64,000 nucleotides of DNA from Pieris napi (taxonomy: Eukaryota > Arthropoda > Insecta > Lepidoptera > Pieridae). The position numbers and the translations under genes are program-made. Positions 20,989 through 30,040 of the stretch are shown here, one piece after another. Position 1 is the first letter of the stretch. Each line of letters opens with the position of its first letter. The stretch is taken from positions 1,860,001-1,924,000 of the forward strand of contig NC_062248.1 in assembly GCF_905475465.1 (NCBI RefSeq), in the 5' to 3' direction. The notes under the pieces were generated by a model. That model searched no databases. It was not told the origin of the DNA and was given only the letters and a program-made list of their open reading frames with translations.

Positions 20989-22565
20989 TTGGCTCCGGTC
21001 TTAACGCGCCTTTTCCGGTACCTGTACTCGCTCGGCAGTCGGCACTGTCCCGAAGTGCTGGAAGACCGCTTCGATACATCCGATCCCAAAAAAAGGCGAT
21101 CGCTCTGATCCGTCCAACTATCGCCCAATAGCTATAACCTCCTTGTTCTCCAAAATAATGGAAACCATTATTAATTGCCAGCTCTTGAGTTATCTAGAAG
21201 GCCACCAGTTGATTAGCGATTCTCAGTACGGCTTTCGTCGTGGTCGCTCAGCTGGTGACCTCCTTGTATACCTTACCCATAGGTGGGCAGAGGCAATTGA
21301 GTCCAAGGGGGAGGCGCTGGCGGTAAGTTTGGACATAGCGAAAGCCTTCGATCGGGTGTGGCACAGAGCACTGCTCTCGAAGCTTCCAGCCTATGGGCTT
21401 CCCGAGAAATTATGCGATTGGATCTCCAGCTTTCTGGCCGATCGGAGCATCAAGGTCGTCATCGACGGAGCATGTTCCGACCTTAAACCCGTGAACGCTG
21501 GGGTCCCACAAGGCTGTGTTCTATCCCCGACCCTATTTCTTCTGCATATCAATGATATGTTGCAACTTAGCAACATTCACTGCTATGCGGATGACAGCAC
21601 TGGGGATATTCTTTACACTGGCCGGGCAGGTATTTCTCGGGCAGTTGTTGATGAGTACCGGAACAAACTTGTGTCTGAAGTCGAAACTCTACTACGTGGA
21701 GTCTCAGACTGGGGCAGACAAAACCTAGTCCAATTTAACCCCAAGAAGACACAAGTTTGCGCGTTTTCCGCTAAAAAAACACCCTTTGTCGCTACTCCTC
21801 TTTTCGAAAACACTCTTCTTAAAGCCACAGCCAGCATTGGAATACTTGGCGTTGACATATCGAACGACGTTCAGTTTCGCGGTCACTTGGAGGGAAAGGC
21901 TAAATTAGCCTCCAAAAAGCTTGGTGTGCTCAGCAAGGCGAGGCGGTACTTCACTCCGGGCCACCGCATGCAACTATATAAAGCGCAAATTCGGCCCCAC
22001 ATAGAATACTGCTCTCACCTCTGGGCGGGGGCTCCCCAGTACCAGCTCCTTCCACTTGACCGTATACAACGCAGAGCGGTTCGAATCGTCGACGACCAAT
22101 CCCTCTCCGAGCGGCTTGATCCTTTGGCGTTGCGTAGAGATGTGGGGTCACTCTGCATCTTCTACCGCATTTACCATGGAGAGTGTTCAGAGGAGTTGTT
22201 CGGATTAATACCTGCAGCTGAATTTCATCATCGGACGTCGAGACAGAATACGAAATTCCACCCGTATCACCTCGACGTCCGCCGTTCCACAACTGAGCGT
22301 TTTTCAAGGCAGTTTTTGCCGCGCACAACCACTATGTGGAACCAGCTGCCCACTGAAGTATTTCCGAACCAATTCGACTTAGGGTCCTTCAAGAAAAGAG
22401 CGTACCTATTCTTAAAAGGCCGGCAACGCACTCGCGAGCCCTCTGGCACTGAGAGTGTCCATGGGCGGCGGTATCACTTAACATCAGGTGAGCCTCCTGC
22501 CCGTTTGCCGCCCGTTCTATAAAAAAAAAAAAATAAAAATAAAAAAATAAAAATAAAAAAAAAAA
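20989..22565 (+). mobile_element. Jockey/CR1-group LINE, 5' truncated
   Basis: Runs from a truncation point at 20989 to an A-rich AAAAATAAAAAT-type tail ending about 22565. The 7-bp direct repeat ATTACGA lies immediately upstream (20982-20988) and after the tail (22566-22572), the signature of target-primed reverse transcription. The endonuclease domain and most of the N-terminal part are absent. Fragments of the same family lie at 5362-5628, 12656-12800, 35558-35672, 42190-42379 and 57299-57731, and the last is nearly identical. Confidence 0.88.
21143..22522 (+). CDS. Reverse transcriptase of a jockey/CR1-group LINE (partial)
   Basis: An open frame encodes the reverse transcriptase palm and C-terminal region, the enzyme that copies LINE (and SINE) RNA into nicked target DNA. 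Visible motifs, counted from the ATG at 21143: QYGFRRGRSAGD (about 28-39), SLDIAKAFD with catalytic D64, GVPQG (120-124), YADD with two aspartates (148-151), a thumb region, and a C-terminus ending PPARLPPVL. The ATG is internal: the same frame reads upstream through TVPKCWKTASIHPIPKKG from about 21043. Before that, a frameshift near 21035 separates it from APVLTRLFRYLYSLG. No stop interrupts the 459 codons, so the insertion is young, but truncation makes it inactive on its own. Confidence 0.88.
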   Translation: MFSKIMETIINCQLLSYLEGHQLISDSQYGFRRGRSAGDLLVYLTHRWAEAIESKGEALAVSLDIAKAFDRVWHRALLSKLPAYGLPEKLCDWISSFLADRSIKVVIDGACSDLKPVNAGVPQGCVLSPTLFLLHINDMLQLSNIHCYADDSTGDILYTGRAGISRAVVDEYRNKLVSEVETLLRGVSDWGRQNLVQFNPKKTQVCAFSAKKTPFVATPLFENTLLKATASIGILGVDISNDVQFRGHLEGKAKLASKKLGVLSKARRYFTPGHRMQLYKAQIRPHIEYCSHLWAGAPQYQLLPLDRIQRRAVRIVDDQSLSERLDPLALRRDVGSLCIFYRIYHGECSEELFGLIPAAEFHHRTSRQNTKFHPYHLDVRRSTTERFSRQFLPRTTTMWNQLPTEVFPNQFDLGSFKKRAYLFLKGRQRTREPSGTESVHGRRYHLTSGEPPARLPPVL

Positions 22566-22572
22566 ATTACGA

Positions 22573-23308
22573 GGTTTTATAATAAATTCTCGTTTTTTTC
22601 AATATAAAAGTTTTTGAAACATAATTTTTACGTCTGTTTGAAAATATTATAATATATACATAACGAATTTATATCCAACACACTAAAAATTATTTACAAT
22701 ATTCTTAACCTAAATAATTAAAAATTTATAAAAATAAAATTAAAAAAAAATAATTTCATCAGTCTACTAAGAGTATCTACTCCAAAGGAACGAAAATCAA
22801 AGCTTAAGGAAAGACAACAAGTATATATTAGGTGTATACTTGTTGAATAAGGCAGTGAAATAAAGAAACAACAGTCTGCGAATGCAAATATGTCGTAAAC
22901 TGAAACATACTTCAGCTGATACTTCATCCAAATCACTTAACGCTCAACGCATAATATTCCTTATTTATATAACAATATAGCATAATTTTAAACGTAACAC
23001 AATTTTCGCATGAGTAAAATTTAATTAATGTCGCTACAATACAATCATAGAGCTGTGAAATTATCATTAACAATTATCACAAGTTCATTTTATGCTTTAC
23101 AAATATGTTAAAAGCAAATGTTTAGAATCTTGTTATAAGAACTGCCAGGTCTAATCTATATATATATATAATGAAAATGGTCTTCGTTTGAGGCTCAATC
23201 ACGCCTAAACCACTGATCGTATCGACATGAAACTACCACCATTCGATGCGAAATTTTTCCTAGATGGTTTATGGCTATTTATTTATTAAACTCGTTCCTT
23301 CATTTTTT
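22573..23308. other. AT-rich gene-free stretch
   Basis: Contains a 22757-22800 piece of the unclassified repeat also found at 7113-7190 and 45897-46140, and a GTATACTTGTTG/CAACAAGTATAT inverted pair near 22818-22845. No gene. Confidence 0.4.
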
Positions 23309-23446
23309 GAAGTTGTACTTCTTTAGGCGCGTTATGAAAAATTGATGAGAGTGAAATTTTACGATGCGCGCGCACCTGTGACACAAAATAGGGAGTGTGA
23401 TATAGCGTGCGCGAGCGAGATGGGAATAAGACAATCTACAAGTAAA

Positions 23447-23494
23447 AAGAAATAGAATATGCGTGAAGCTAACTTCACGCATATTCTATTTCTT
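23447..23494. repeat. Perfect hairpin, 22-bp arms
   Basis: Arms 23447-23468 and 23473-23494 are exact reverse complements around a 4-bp loop (CTAA); the inner part is GCGTGAAG...CTTCACGC. This could extrude a cruciform or form an RNA stem-loop. It lies in the subterminal region of the putative Harbinger element. Confidence 0.9.
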
Positions 23495-23889
23495 AGCTTA
23501 GCAGCTTAACAAGAATTTTGAATGAACATGACATCTGACATGACAATGACATTTACCTTTTAAACAAATAAAGGATTTTTAATTATTGTTGCAAATTAAA
23601 ACTTAAAAGATTATATACCTAGTTATTTTCATTATACAAGTGCGAATTTTATATGTGCGTCTGAATTATAATCAGAAGTAATTTAAATTGAATATTTAAA
23701 TCAATACTAATTAATATTATTTTACGACCCTATATATCAATAATTGAGAACAAAGATTTAAGCATTCGACTAATAAGGAGAAAATGAAGGCTTGGAGCGA
23801 TAAAACAGAGAAGTAAACATTTTAATAAGTCCCTGCATCTCATAAATGGCCACATTATTTAATCAAAACATTTTTCAGATTTTAGTTAG

Positions 23890-24093
23890 CAAATATAAGG
23901 ACAAGAGACAAAAAACAATTGATGAATCAGTGGAAGTGCACTAAATTGAATACAAAAAAAGAGTTGTCATCTTATCGCCGTGAAACATCAAAAACTGGAG
24001 GTGGAACAAAGCCACCATCACAATGGACATGGCAGAGATGATACCGCAACGGTTTGAAGTAGATTTCAATGAATTTGATTGTGATGGTATCGA
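23890..24093 (+). pseudogene. Harbinger SANT/Myb-like accessory protein, broken exon
   Basis: Frames give SSYRRETSKTGGGTKPPSQW, the signature Arg-rich then GGG-Pro stretch that follows the Myb/SANT-like trihelix in Harbinger DNA-binding proteins. Then, after a one-base frame change near 24030, comes DMAEMIPQRFEVDFNEFDCD, the conserved acidic segment. A GAG|GTAGG donor ends it at 24093. In this family the protein helps import the nuclease and bind transposon ends. The frameshift makes this copy non-functional. Confidence 0.65.
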
Positions 24094-24369
24094 GGTAGGA
24101 ATGTTAATTATAAATATGATGTATGGTGATGTTCAAGGTTCAACCTCTCAAGCATAGGCACATACTTTATTCCCCTACAGGGTAGTTAGAGATATTGTAA
24201 TACCTCAAAACATCCATGTTGCACTTGTAGTACCTAAACTCTGTCCAGCCAGAAGTGAGCCTATTCCCACTTATAATGGACAGTGGGTATAATACACCTT
24301 AACACCTGAGTGCGAACCACTCACCATGATACTTAAATTAATAGATGTTATTTATACAAAATTAAACTA

Positions 24370-27327
24370 ATATTACAATATCTATAGTAATATAGTTCCT
24401 CTCAACGCCTGTATTATCAACAAACTTAAATCTGACCACTCTGGTCAATTGTTTGAATTTGAAATACTACAATGTAAAGATCAAAAAAAGAAAATATGCA
24501 CAATTCCTATAACAGAAGATCGGTTAGACAGATTTAGGAAAAATTTGATATTTAAAATGCCATTTTTGCGTAGTAACCAATGCCCTAATAATTTATATAG
24601 CACATTCTTTGATTCATTTATTGGTGAATTCAAAAATGTGTTCACTCCAAAGACTTTTTTGGTCTCGGAGAAACCTACCTTTTGTGACTGGGCAACTCCG
24701 GAGCTACACAAAAAAAGGCTAAAATTGTATGAGTTGTATGATGAAAAACAGTATAATGACAGTGAAGAATTTAAAACTTATGTTAGGATATTCTCAAAAA
24801 GTTTTAGGCAAGAGTGTAGAATCGCCAAGGCGAAACACTTAAGTCTTAGAATAAACAACAGCTCTGATAAGATAAAGGCTACTTGGAAAATTATAAACGA
24901 GGAGACTGGAAGAACCTCCAAAAAGGATACTGAATTTAAAGTGAACATAAACGGCAAAGTAATTAGTTCCGACCTCGAAGTAGCCTCTGCATCAGCCGCC
25001 CTTTTATTATTGAAAAAGAATGTTCCTGTATGCAATCATAAGTTTGTATTTAGCCGCATTAGCTGCAATGACATTATAAAAACATTTAAACAGCTAAAAA
25101 TAAAAAAAACTAAAGATCTTTGGGGTGTATCTGTTTTCATTTTACAATCAGTAATCAATACTATCAGTTCAGAGTTGGCTATAATATTTAATGAATGTAT
25201 AGATTGTGGAGTCTTTCCAGACCAGATGAAGATAAGTAAAATCACACCGTTATTCAAAACGGGCAGCACTTCGGACCCCACAAATTTTAGACCCATATCT
25301 GTGCTGCCGGCTTTGAATAAAATCTTTGAAAAAATCATTCTTGAACAATTATTGATACATTTTAATAATAATAAAATTATGCATAGCCAGCAGTATGGTT
25401 TTACAAGAGGTCGCTCCACAGCAGATGCTGGCATTCAATTAATTTCCGAGATTTTAAATGCTTGGGAAAATTCTCATGATGCCATTGGAGTTTTTTGCGA
25501 CTTATCAAAGGCTTTTGACTGTGTCCATCAAATCCTAATCAAGAAACTTCAACACTATGGCATTGGCGAAAAAGCGCTAAATCTTGTGGAATCATACCTG
25601 AGCGATAGAATTCAAAAGGTAAATGTAAATGGAGCTATATCACAGGGATCCTCTGTTACTATGGGAGTACCGCAAGGCTCCATACTTGGTCCCTTCTTAT
25701 TCCTCGTCTATATAAATGACCTGCCATTTCTTGTAAAGGAGCTTCACGAGATAGTACTGTTTGCTGATGACACTTCGCTTTTATTTAAAGTGAAACGACA
25801 AAATCCATCACTTGATAACGTAAACAGTGCCATCTCCAGTGTAGTTCACTGGTTTAATACAAATAATCTTAAGTTAAACGAAAAGAAGACAAAATGTGTT
25901 AAATTTGTAACTACAAATGTAAAAAGTAGTCATTCTCAAATAATAATTAAAGACGAGGAAATAGACTTTGTTGATAATGCGGTGTTCTTGGGAATTACTT
26001 TAGATAGTAAACTCCAGTGGGGCCGACACATAGAAGGTCTTTCGAATAGGCTAAGTTCCGCAGCGTTCGCAGTAAAAAAGATACGCGATCTTACGAATGA
26101 GAACACAGCAAAGCTTGTTTATATCAGCTATTTTCATAGTATTATGTCATATGGTGTTATTTTGTGGGGTAATGCAGCTGACATTAAATCGATATTTGTG
26201 GTGCAAAAGCGGGCTATAAGAGCGATCTGTGGGTTGTCCCCACGGGAGTCGGTCCGAAGCAAATTTAAGGAATTACATATTTTGACTCTGGCAAGTCAAT
26301 ACATTTATGAGAATATTTTGTATGTGCGGAAAAATATAGATATCTTTAAGAAGAATAGTAGCTTCCATAATTATAGTACTCGTAATAAAGACAAAATTAG
26401 CGCACCAACAAGAAGGCTGCATAAAACGAGTAATTCTTTCCAAGGCAATTGTATACGTTTTTTCAACAAAATCCCTAGTGAGATACAAGCGTTGTCAATA
26501 AATAAATTTAAATCGTACATTAAAGTAAAACTGCTTGCTAAGGCTTATTATAATATAAATGAATATTTAAACGATCCTAGTGCTTGGATATGAGTTGCTC
26601 CAGTATGTATTATAGGTAACACGACTGAATCTCTCGGCTGCATTTCCAGACTCCGGGGCGATCGTCAACATCCACGACTGTTTTAATGTAAAGTGGGAAC
26701 AAACCGTGATCCATGTGGTATCCAATTATTTCAGTATTATTATTATTTTCTTATGTAGCCAAGTCCACATTTCAAGGATCGTCATGCTCGCTTAAATGTC
26801 ATTGCTTGTGGCGGCGTCCATGCGTCGGGTTGTCTCTCTCCCTAAAATATGGCGAAGGGGCCGATGGCTGGCCATGCGTCATACTCGTGAACGGGTGCTA
26901 CTTGTGGTGACTGGTCGTACTTGAATTCGTGTATGCGGTGATGTTAATTATTTCGACTATGTGTTTGCGTGTTGTTCCCACGAGAATGTAAGTGCGTGCT
27001 CCTATTTCACCATGCCTCCTGCTGATAGGGGACAAGTCTTTGTTTTTATTTATGTTATTATTATTAATTACTTAAAATGTCATGTGGAACATGGTGTAAT
27101 GGTTGCAGCTCCTCACAAACGTTGTGTAAAAAAAAAAAAACATGGCGATTAAAAAGAGTGGCGGAGAGTTTATTGCCAGTTCTTCTCTTCCGTTCTACGC
27201 CCTTGATTTGAGAACTGGCAGTAAATGTAAAATTAGAAGCATTAATATTTATTTCTTTAATGACGAATCACAAGTGTACATTGTGTTACCTACGTGAATA
27301 AATGATTTTTGAATTTGAATTTGAATA
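24370..27327 (+). mobile_element. LINE with 714-codon reverse transcriptase frame and long 3' UTR
   Basis: Includes the frame at 24449-26593, a ~730-bp 3' UTR, and a terminal GAATTTGAATTTGAA simple-repeat tail near 27327. The 3' UTR contains the segment found detached at 1-266 and 15041-15165, and the 3' end found at 13465-13655. The N-terminal endonuclease is missing: the reading frame closes upstream at about 24370. Element limits on the 5' side are set by that point and are approximate. Confidence 0.78.
24449..26593 (+). CDS. Reverse transcriptase of a LINE (jockey superfamily), endonuclease lost
   Basis: A long uninterrupted frame. The nominal start is TTG at 24449; the frame continues upstream to about 24371 through NIVPLNACIINKLKSDHSGQ, so no true start is present. 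It shows the usual linker after a lost endonuclease, then NFRPISVLPALNKIFEK (about 279-295), QQYGFTRGRSTAD (314-326), CDLSKAFDCVH with D351, GVPQGSILGP (406-415) and FADD (438-441). A thumb and C-terminal region follow, ending in a STRNKDKI, RFFNKIP and FKSYIK pattern typical of jockey/BS-type LINE products. All palm aspartates are present. The product would copy RNA at a nicked site, but without the endonuclease the element is not autonomous. Confidence 0.85.
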   Translation: MFEFEILQCKDQKKKICTIPITEDRLDRFRKNLIFKMPFLRSNQCPNNLYSTFFDSFIGEFKNVFTPKTFLVSEKPTFCDWATPELHKKRLKLYELYDEKQYNDSEEFKTYVRIFSKSFRQECRIAKAKHLSLRINNSSDKIKATWKIINEETGRTSKKDTEFKVNINGKVISSDLEVASASAALLLLKKNVPVCNHKFVFSRISCNDIIKTFKQLKIKKTKDLWGVSVFILQSVINTISSELAIIFNECIDCGVFPDQMKISKITPLFKTGSTSDPTNFRPISVLPALNKIFEKIILEQLLIHFNNNKIMHSQQYGFTRGRSTADAGIQLISEILNAWENSHDAIGVFCDLSKAFDCVHQILIKKLQHYGIGEKALNLVESYLSDRIQKVNVNGAISQGSSVTMGVPQGSILGPFLFLVYINDLPFLVKELHEIVLFADDTSLLFKVKRQNPSLDNVNSAISSVVHWFNTNNLKLNEKKTKCVKFVTTNVKSSHSQIIIKDEEIDFVDNAVFLGITLDSKLQWGRHIEGLSNRLSSAAFAVKKIRDLTNENTAKLVYISYFHSIMSYGVILWGNAADIKSIFVVQKRAIRAICGLSPRESVRSKFKELHILTLASQYIYENILYVRKNIDIFKKNSSFHNYSTRNKDKISAPTRRLHKTSNSFQGNCIRFFNKIPSEIQALSINKFKSYIKVKLLAKAYYNINEYLNDPSAWI

Positions 27328-27860
27328 TATATTTCAGGATATTACAAATAAAATCATTTTGGAAACAATTGATATCCCAAAAGGAAATAAAGCCAACAAT
27401 GACAAGGTAATAAATCAGTTTTGACATAACTTGAATACTAGAAAAGCCAGACAAAGGTGTGCACAACAGTGACAACATAACTTAACAATTTCATTATTTT
27501 GTAGGATTAAAGAAAGGTTAAAGAAAATCATGTCAAACTGAACAACAAGAATCCCCTAACAACTCCAAAGAAACCTACAAGGAAGACACCGGTATTATAT
27601 TTAAATTATCTCTATCTCTAAATAGAATAAAAGAAAGTTGCTATCCAGGTCTGTAGCATGTGCTACAAATTATATTATTAACACATTTCTATAATTATAT
27701 TAATATAAATATGTTAAAAAATTTATAATATGAATTATAAAAAAAATTTAAGTATGCATCGGCAGAGCTTAGATTAATATTCCCTTATTTGTTGCAGAAA
27801 GCAAGTAGTAGTTTAAGTTTTGGAGAAGCCTTGTAGATGCACAACCAAGTAATCATTAAT
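27328..27860 (+). pseudogene. Later exons of the Harbinger SANT/Myb-like gene (tentative)
   Basis: Downstream of the LINE, segments bounded by splice-like sites can be read. TTTCAG|GATATTAC...GACAAG|GTAATA lies at about 27338-27406, encoding ITNKIILETIDIPKGNK. A second basic segment with LTTPKKPTRKTP ends before GTATTA near 27593. A last AG-bounded piece begins at about 27798. Exon assignment to the gene at 23890 is inferred from order and orientation only. Confidence 0.35.
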
Positions 27861-28007
27861 TTAAAATTACAAACCGAAATTATGTTGAAGACATTAGTCA
27901 CTTAAAAACAAATAGTATAATAAAATAAAAATGTTTAAAGATAAATAGTGTTTTATTTGTTTAAATAACTTAATTGTTAAAACAAACTAAATTAAGAACT
28001 ATCAAAG

Positions 28008-28200
28008 TTAAAAGTTTTCATCAATAAATATGGCTCTCACTGCTGCTCCACGCAGTGTATTTTGAGATGAGGGTACTGTTGGTAGTGAGGGCAGGGTCTC
28101 TTCATCATCATCAAAGATAGGTTCCTCTTTTAAATCAATTGCTATATTGTACAATACTGCCAAAGCTACAACATACATCTTAGTGTTTGGAAGAGATGTT
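28008..28200 (-). pseudogene. HARBI1-like nuclease, last exon only
   Basis: The minus strand starts after a TTTAG acceptor at 28201 and ends at TAA (28008-28010). It encodes TKMYVVALAVLYNIAIDL, then an acidic stretch, then RGAAVRAIFIDENF. This is the characteristic C-terminus of PIF/Harbinger DDE nucleases (helical 'VLHNI' motif, then R-x3-I...F). The catalytic DDE exons that should lie upstream (above 28200) are absent, so no active transposase is made. Confidence 0.72.
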
Positions 28201-28411
28201 CTAAATATATAATAATAACAATAGAATTTATGTTACACTTAATGTAAGAGAATAATAATAAATATTTATTTATTTAATTTTTCAAATGTAAACTGAACTT
28301 TATTGACTTTAATGACTCCTTTTCCAGTCTTTGATTATTTAATTGTAATTAATTATTTGCATGCAATCAAAAACTCTTTTAATAATGCCAAAGAAGTATA
28401 ACTTCTTACGC

Positions 28412-29479
28412 GCGTACAAAAGTACACGCACCTTATTTTTTTATTGCTGTTTTACTTTTATGAAAATTTATCCATACGGACTTAACCGCGGAAACATTCG
28501 GGGAGGCTTCCTAGAACCTCTAAACGTCAACATCTGTTAAAAACTCGATTTTCGAAATATTTCAATTTTCTTAGCGGGAAGTTAAAAAGAAGAATAATAA
28601 AAATATGAAAAAAAATAAAATAATGAAACATAAAATTTAATAATAAGTACAAAAATAGAGGAATAAAGGGTAATATGAACAACGCATGGGCCAATCATAG
28701 TATTAATTTGAGACAGAGGTGCGAAGATCTGATTGGCTGATGATTTCGGCCGAGGTGATCATTTCATTCCAAGAAGTCGAAACAGCCACGTCGCCACAAT
28801 AATAGAAAAGACTGCTGGAGCCCACGAACATAGGCTCCACTATCACGTGAATAGCCTGAGAAGTAAGAAGATTGAAAAGGACAAAACCGTTTGAACTAGT
28901 GAATTAGGGTTAGTGCACGTTAGTATTAAGTGCTACACTAAAGAAAAAAATAGTGCAGAAAAAAATAGAACACAAGAATAGAGTGTCTTCCCCTTAATAG
29001 AGACTGTAAGTAGTGTTTGGACACTTTCTTATATTAAATATATTTATAGTAAATTAGGTTAGACTTAAATTACTTAGTCTTAAGTTAGGCTAGATCGTAA
29101 TGTTCAAAGATGTCTTAGTAAAGAAACATGTATAAAAAAGACTCCATAACACATTCTTATGTTATTTTCATGATATCAAATCAAATAAAAAATGAATTAT
29201 AAATTTTATTCATAACTTTCAAAAACACTTCAGTTCAATTAGTCAAGTTTTAATTACGATAAAGTTTAAAATTAAATTTTGATCCACAATGTTTTAACTT
29301 AAATTCCATATTATCAAAATAACGCTGGTTTATAAATTCTAGTAACCACGATTACCAAGTAATTAATTGGTACTCGGAACTCGTCAATATTCAAGTTCTT
29401 CAGACTTGGAAATATACAGAGAAGATAAAAAGAAAAATCAGAACTTTTCATAGGGGCATAGAACGGAGCATGGATTAGA
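28412..29479. other. Gene-free stretch, possible exon-like segment
   Basis: Less AT-biased sequence at 28690-28870 includes two CCAAT-type motifs (28690 and, inverted, 28732). A GAGACT|GTAAGT donor-like site occurs at about 29007. No coding frame joins them. The inference of a promoter or retroelement leader is weak. Confidence 0.3.
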
Positions 29480-30005
29480 AAAATGAATAAAATAAGACTC
29501 GTTACCAAAGCTACTGATGCCCTAAAATATACTCTAAAGCTTAAATGGAGATGGGCAGGGCATGTAGCAAGACTATCTGATGATCGACGGACCATAAGGG
29601 CGACCCGGTGGGGAGGCCCTATTGGGAAATGAAACAGAGGAAGACCGCTCACGAGAAAGTCAAGAGTCAAAAATCATTTATTCATGTACACGTATGAACA
29701 TCAAAATACGAAAAAAAAGAGCGGATAACATTACTAAATATGGAGGAGGCTTTTACCCTAAAAGGGGCCATACAAAAACTAGACAACTAAAAAATTAAAA
29801 ATAAATCTTACTTAATTTTGTTTAAAACTCATACTAACTTTACTAATACTAATTTCTAAGGAATGTAAACTAACCAATTGTTGTATGGATTATTAAAGCT
29901 TTAATAATAATAATAACATTACTAAAACAGCTGGGTCGAGCTGGATGCAACTCATCCAATTCACGAAGATACCTGGAGATCCTAAGAAGAGGTCTTCAGT
30001 TGCGG
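29480..30005 (+). pseudogene. Fragmented LINE C-terminus carrying a second LINE insertion
   Basis: LKLKWRWAGHVARLSDDR (29548-29595) and, after interruptions, ADNITKTAGSSWMQ (29721-29740 joined to 29927-29955) read as the conserved end of an endonuclease/reverse transcriptase LINE. A minus-strand LINE tail lies at about 29655-29715. A 174-bp LINE 3' end (29739-29912) with its own duplication is inserted inside. None of this is functional. Confidence 0.65.
29739..29912 (+). mobile_element. Short 5'-truncated LINE insertion with 14-bp duplication
   Basis: Encodes MEEAFTLKGAIQKLDN then a stop and 3' UTR, ending in GCTTTAATAATAATA. The 14-bp sequence ATAACATTACTAAA lies exactly before (29725-29738) and after it (29913-29926). 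Removing the insert restores the interrupted LINE frame ADNITKTAGSSW. A related tail is present at 58719-58768. Confidence 0.85.
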
Positions 30006-30040
30006 AAGGGTTCTTGCAAAATAATTAGCACATAGATATA

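Larger units (their letters stand above)
23309..28411. mobile_element. Decayed PIF/Harbinger transposon split by a LINE (limits approximate)
   Basis: Two genes typical of Harbinger elements lie in convergent orientation: a SANT/Myb-like accessory protein on the plus strand (from about 23890, with later exons at 27340-27830) and the end of a HARBI1-like nuclease on the minus strand (28008-28200). A LINE occupies 24370-27327 between exons. Similar sequences in inverted orientation (GAAGTTGTACTTCTTT at 23309 and AAAGAAGTATAACTTC at 28391) are candidate ends but are only partly matched, so the boundaries are provisional. Confidence 0.5.

Noticed and set aside
28690..29010. Second host promoter or LTR leader with GTAAGT donor
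   Set aside because: CCAAT-type motifs and a donor-like site alone are expected by chance in this length; no exon or repeat partner found.
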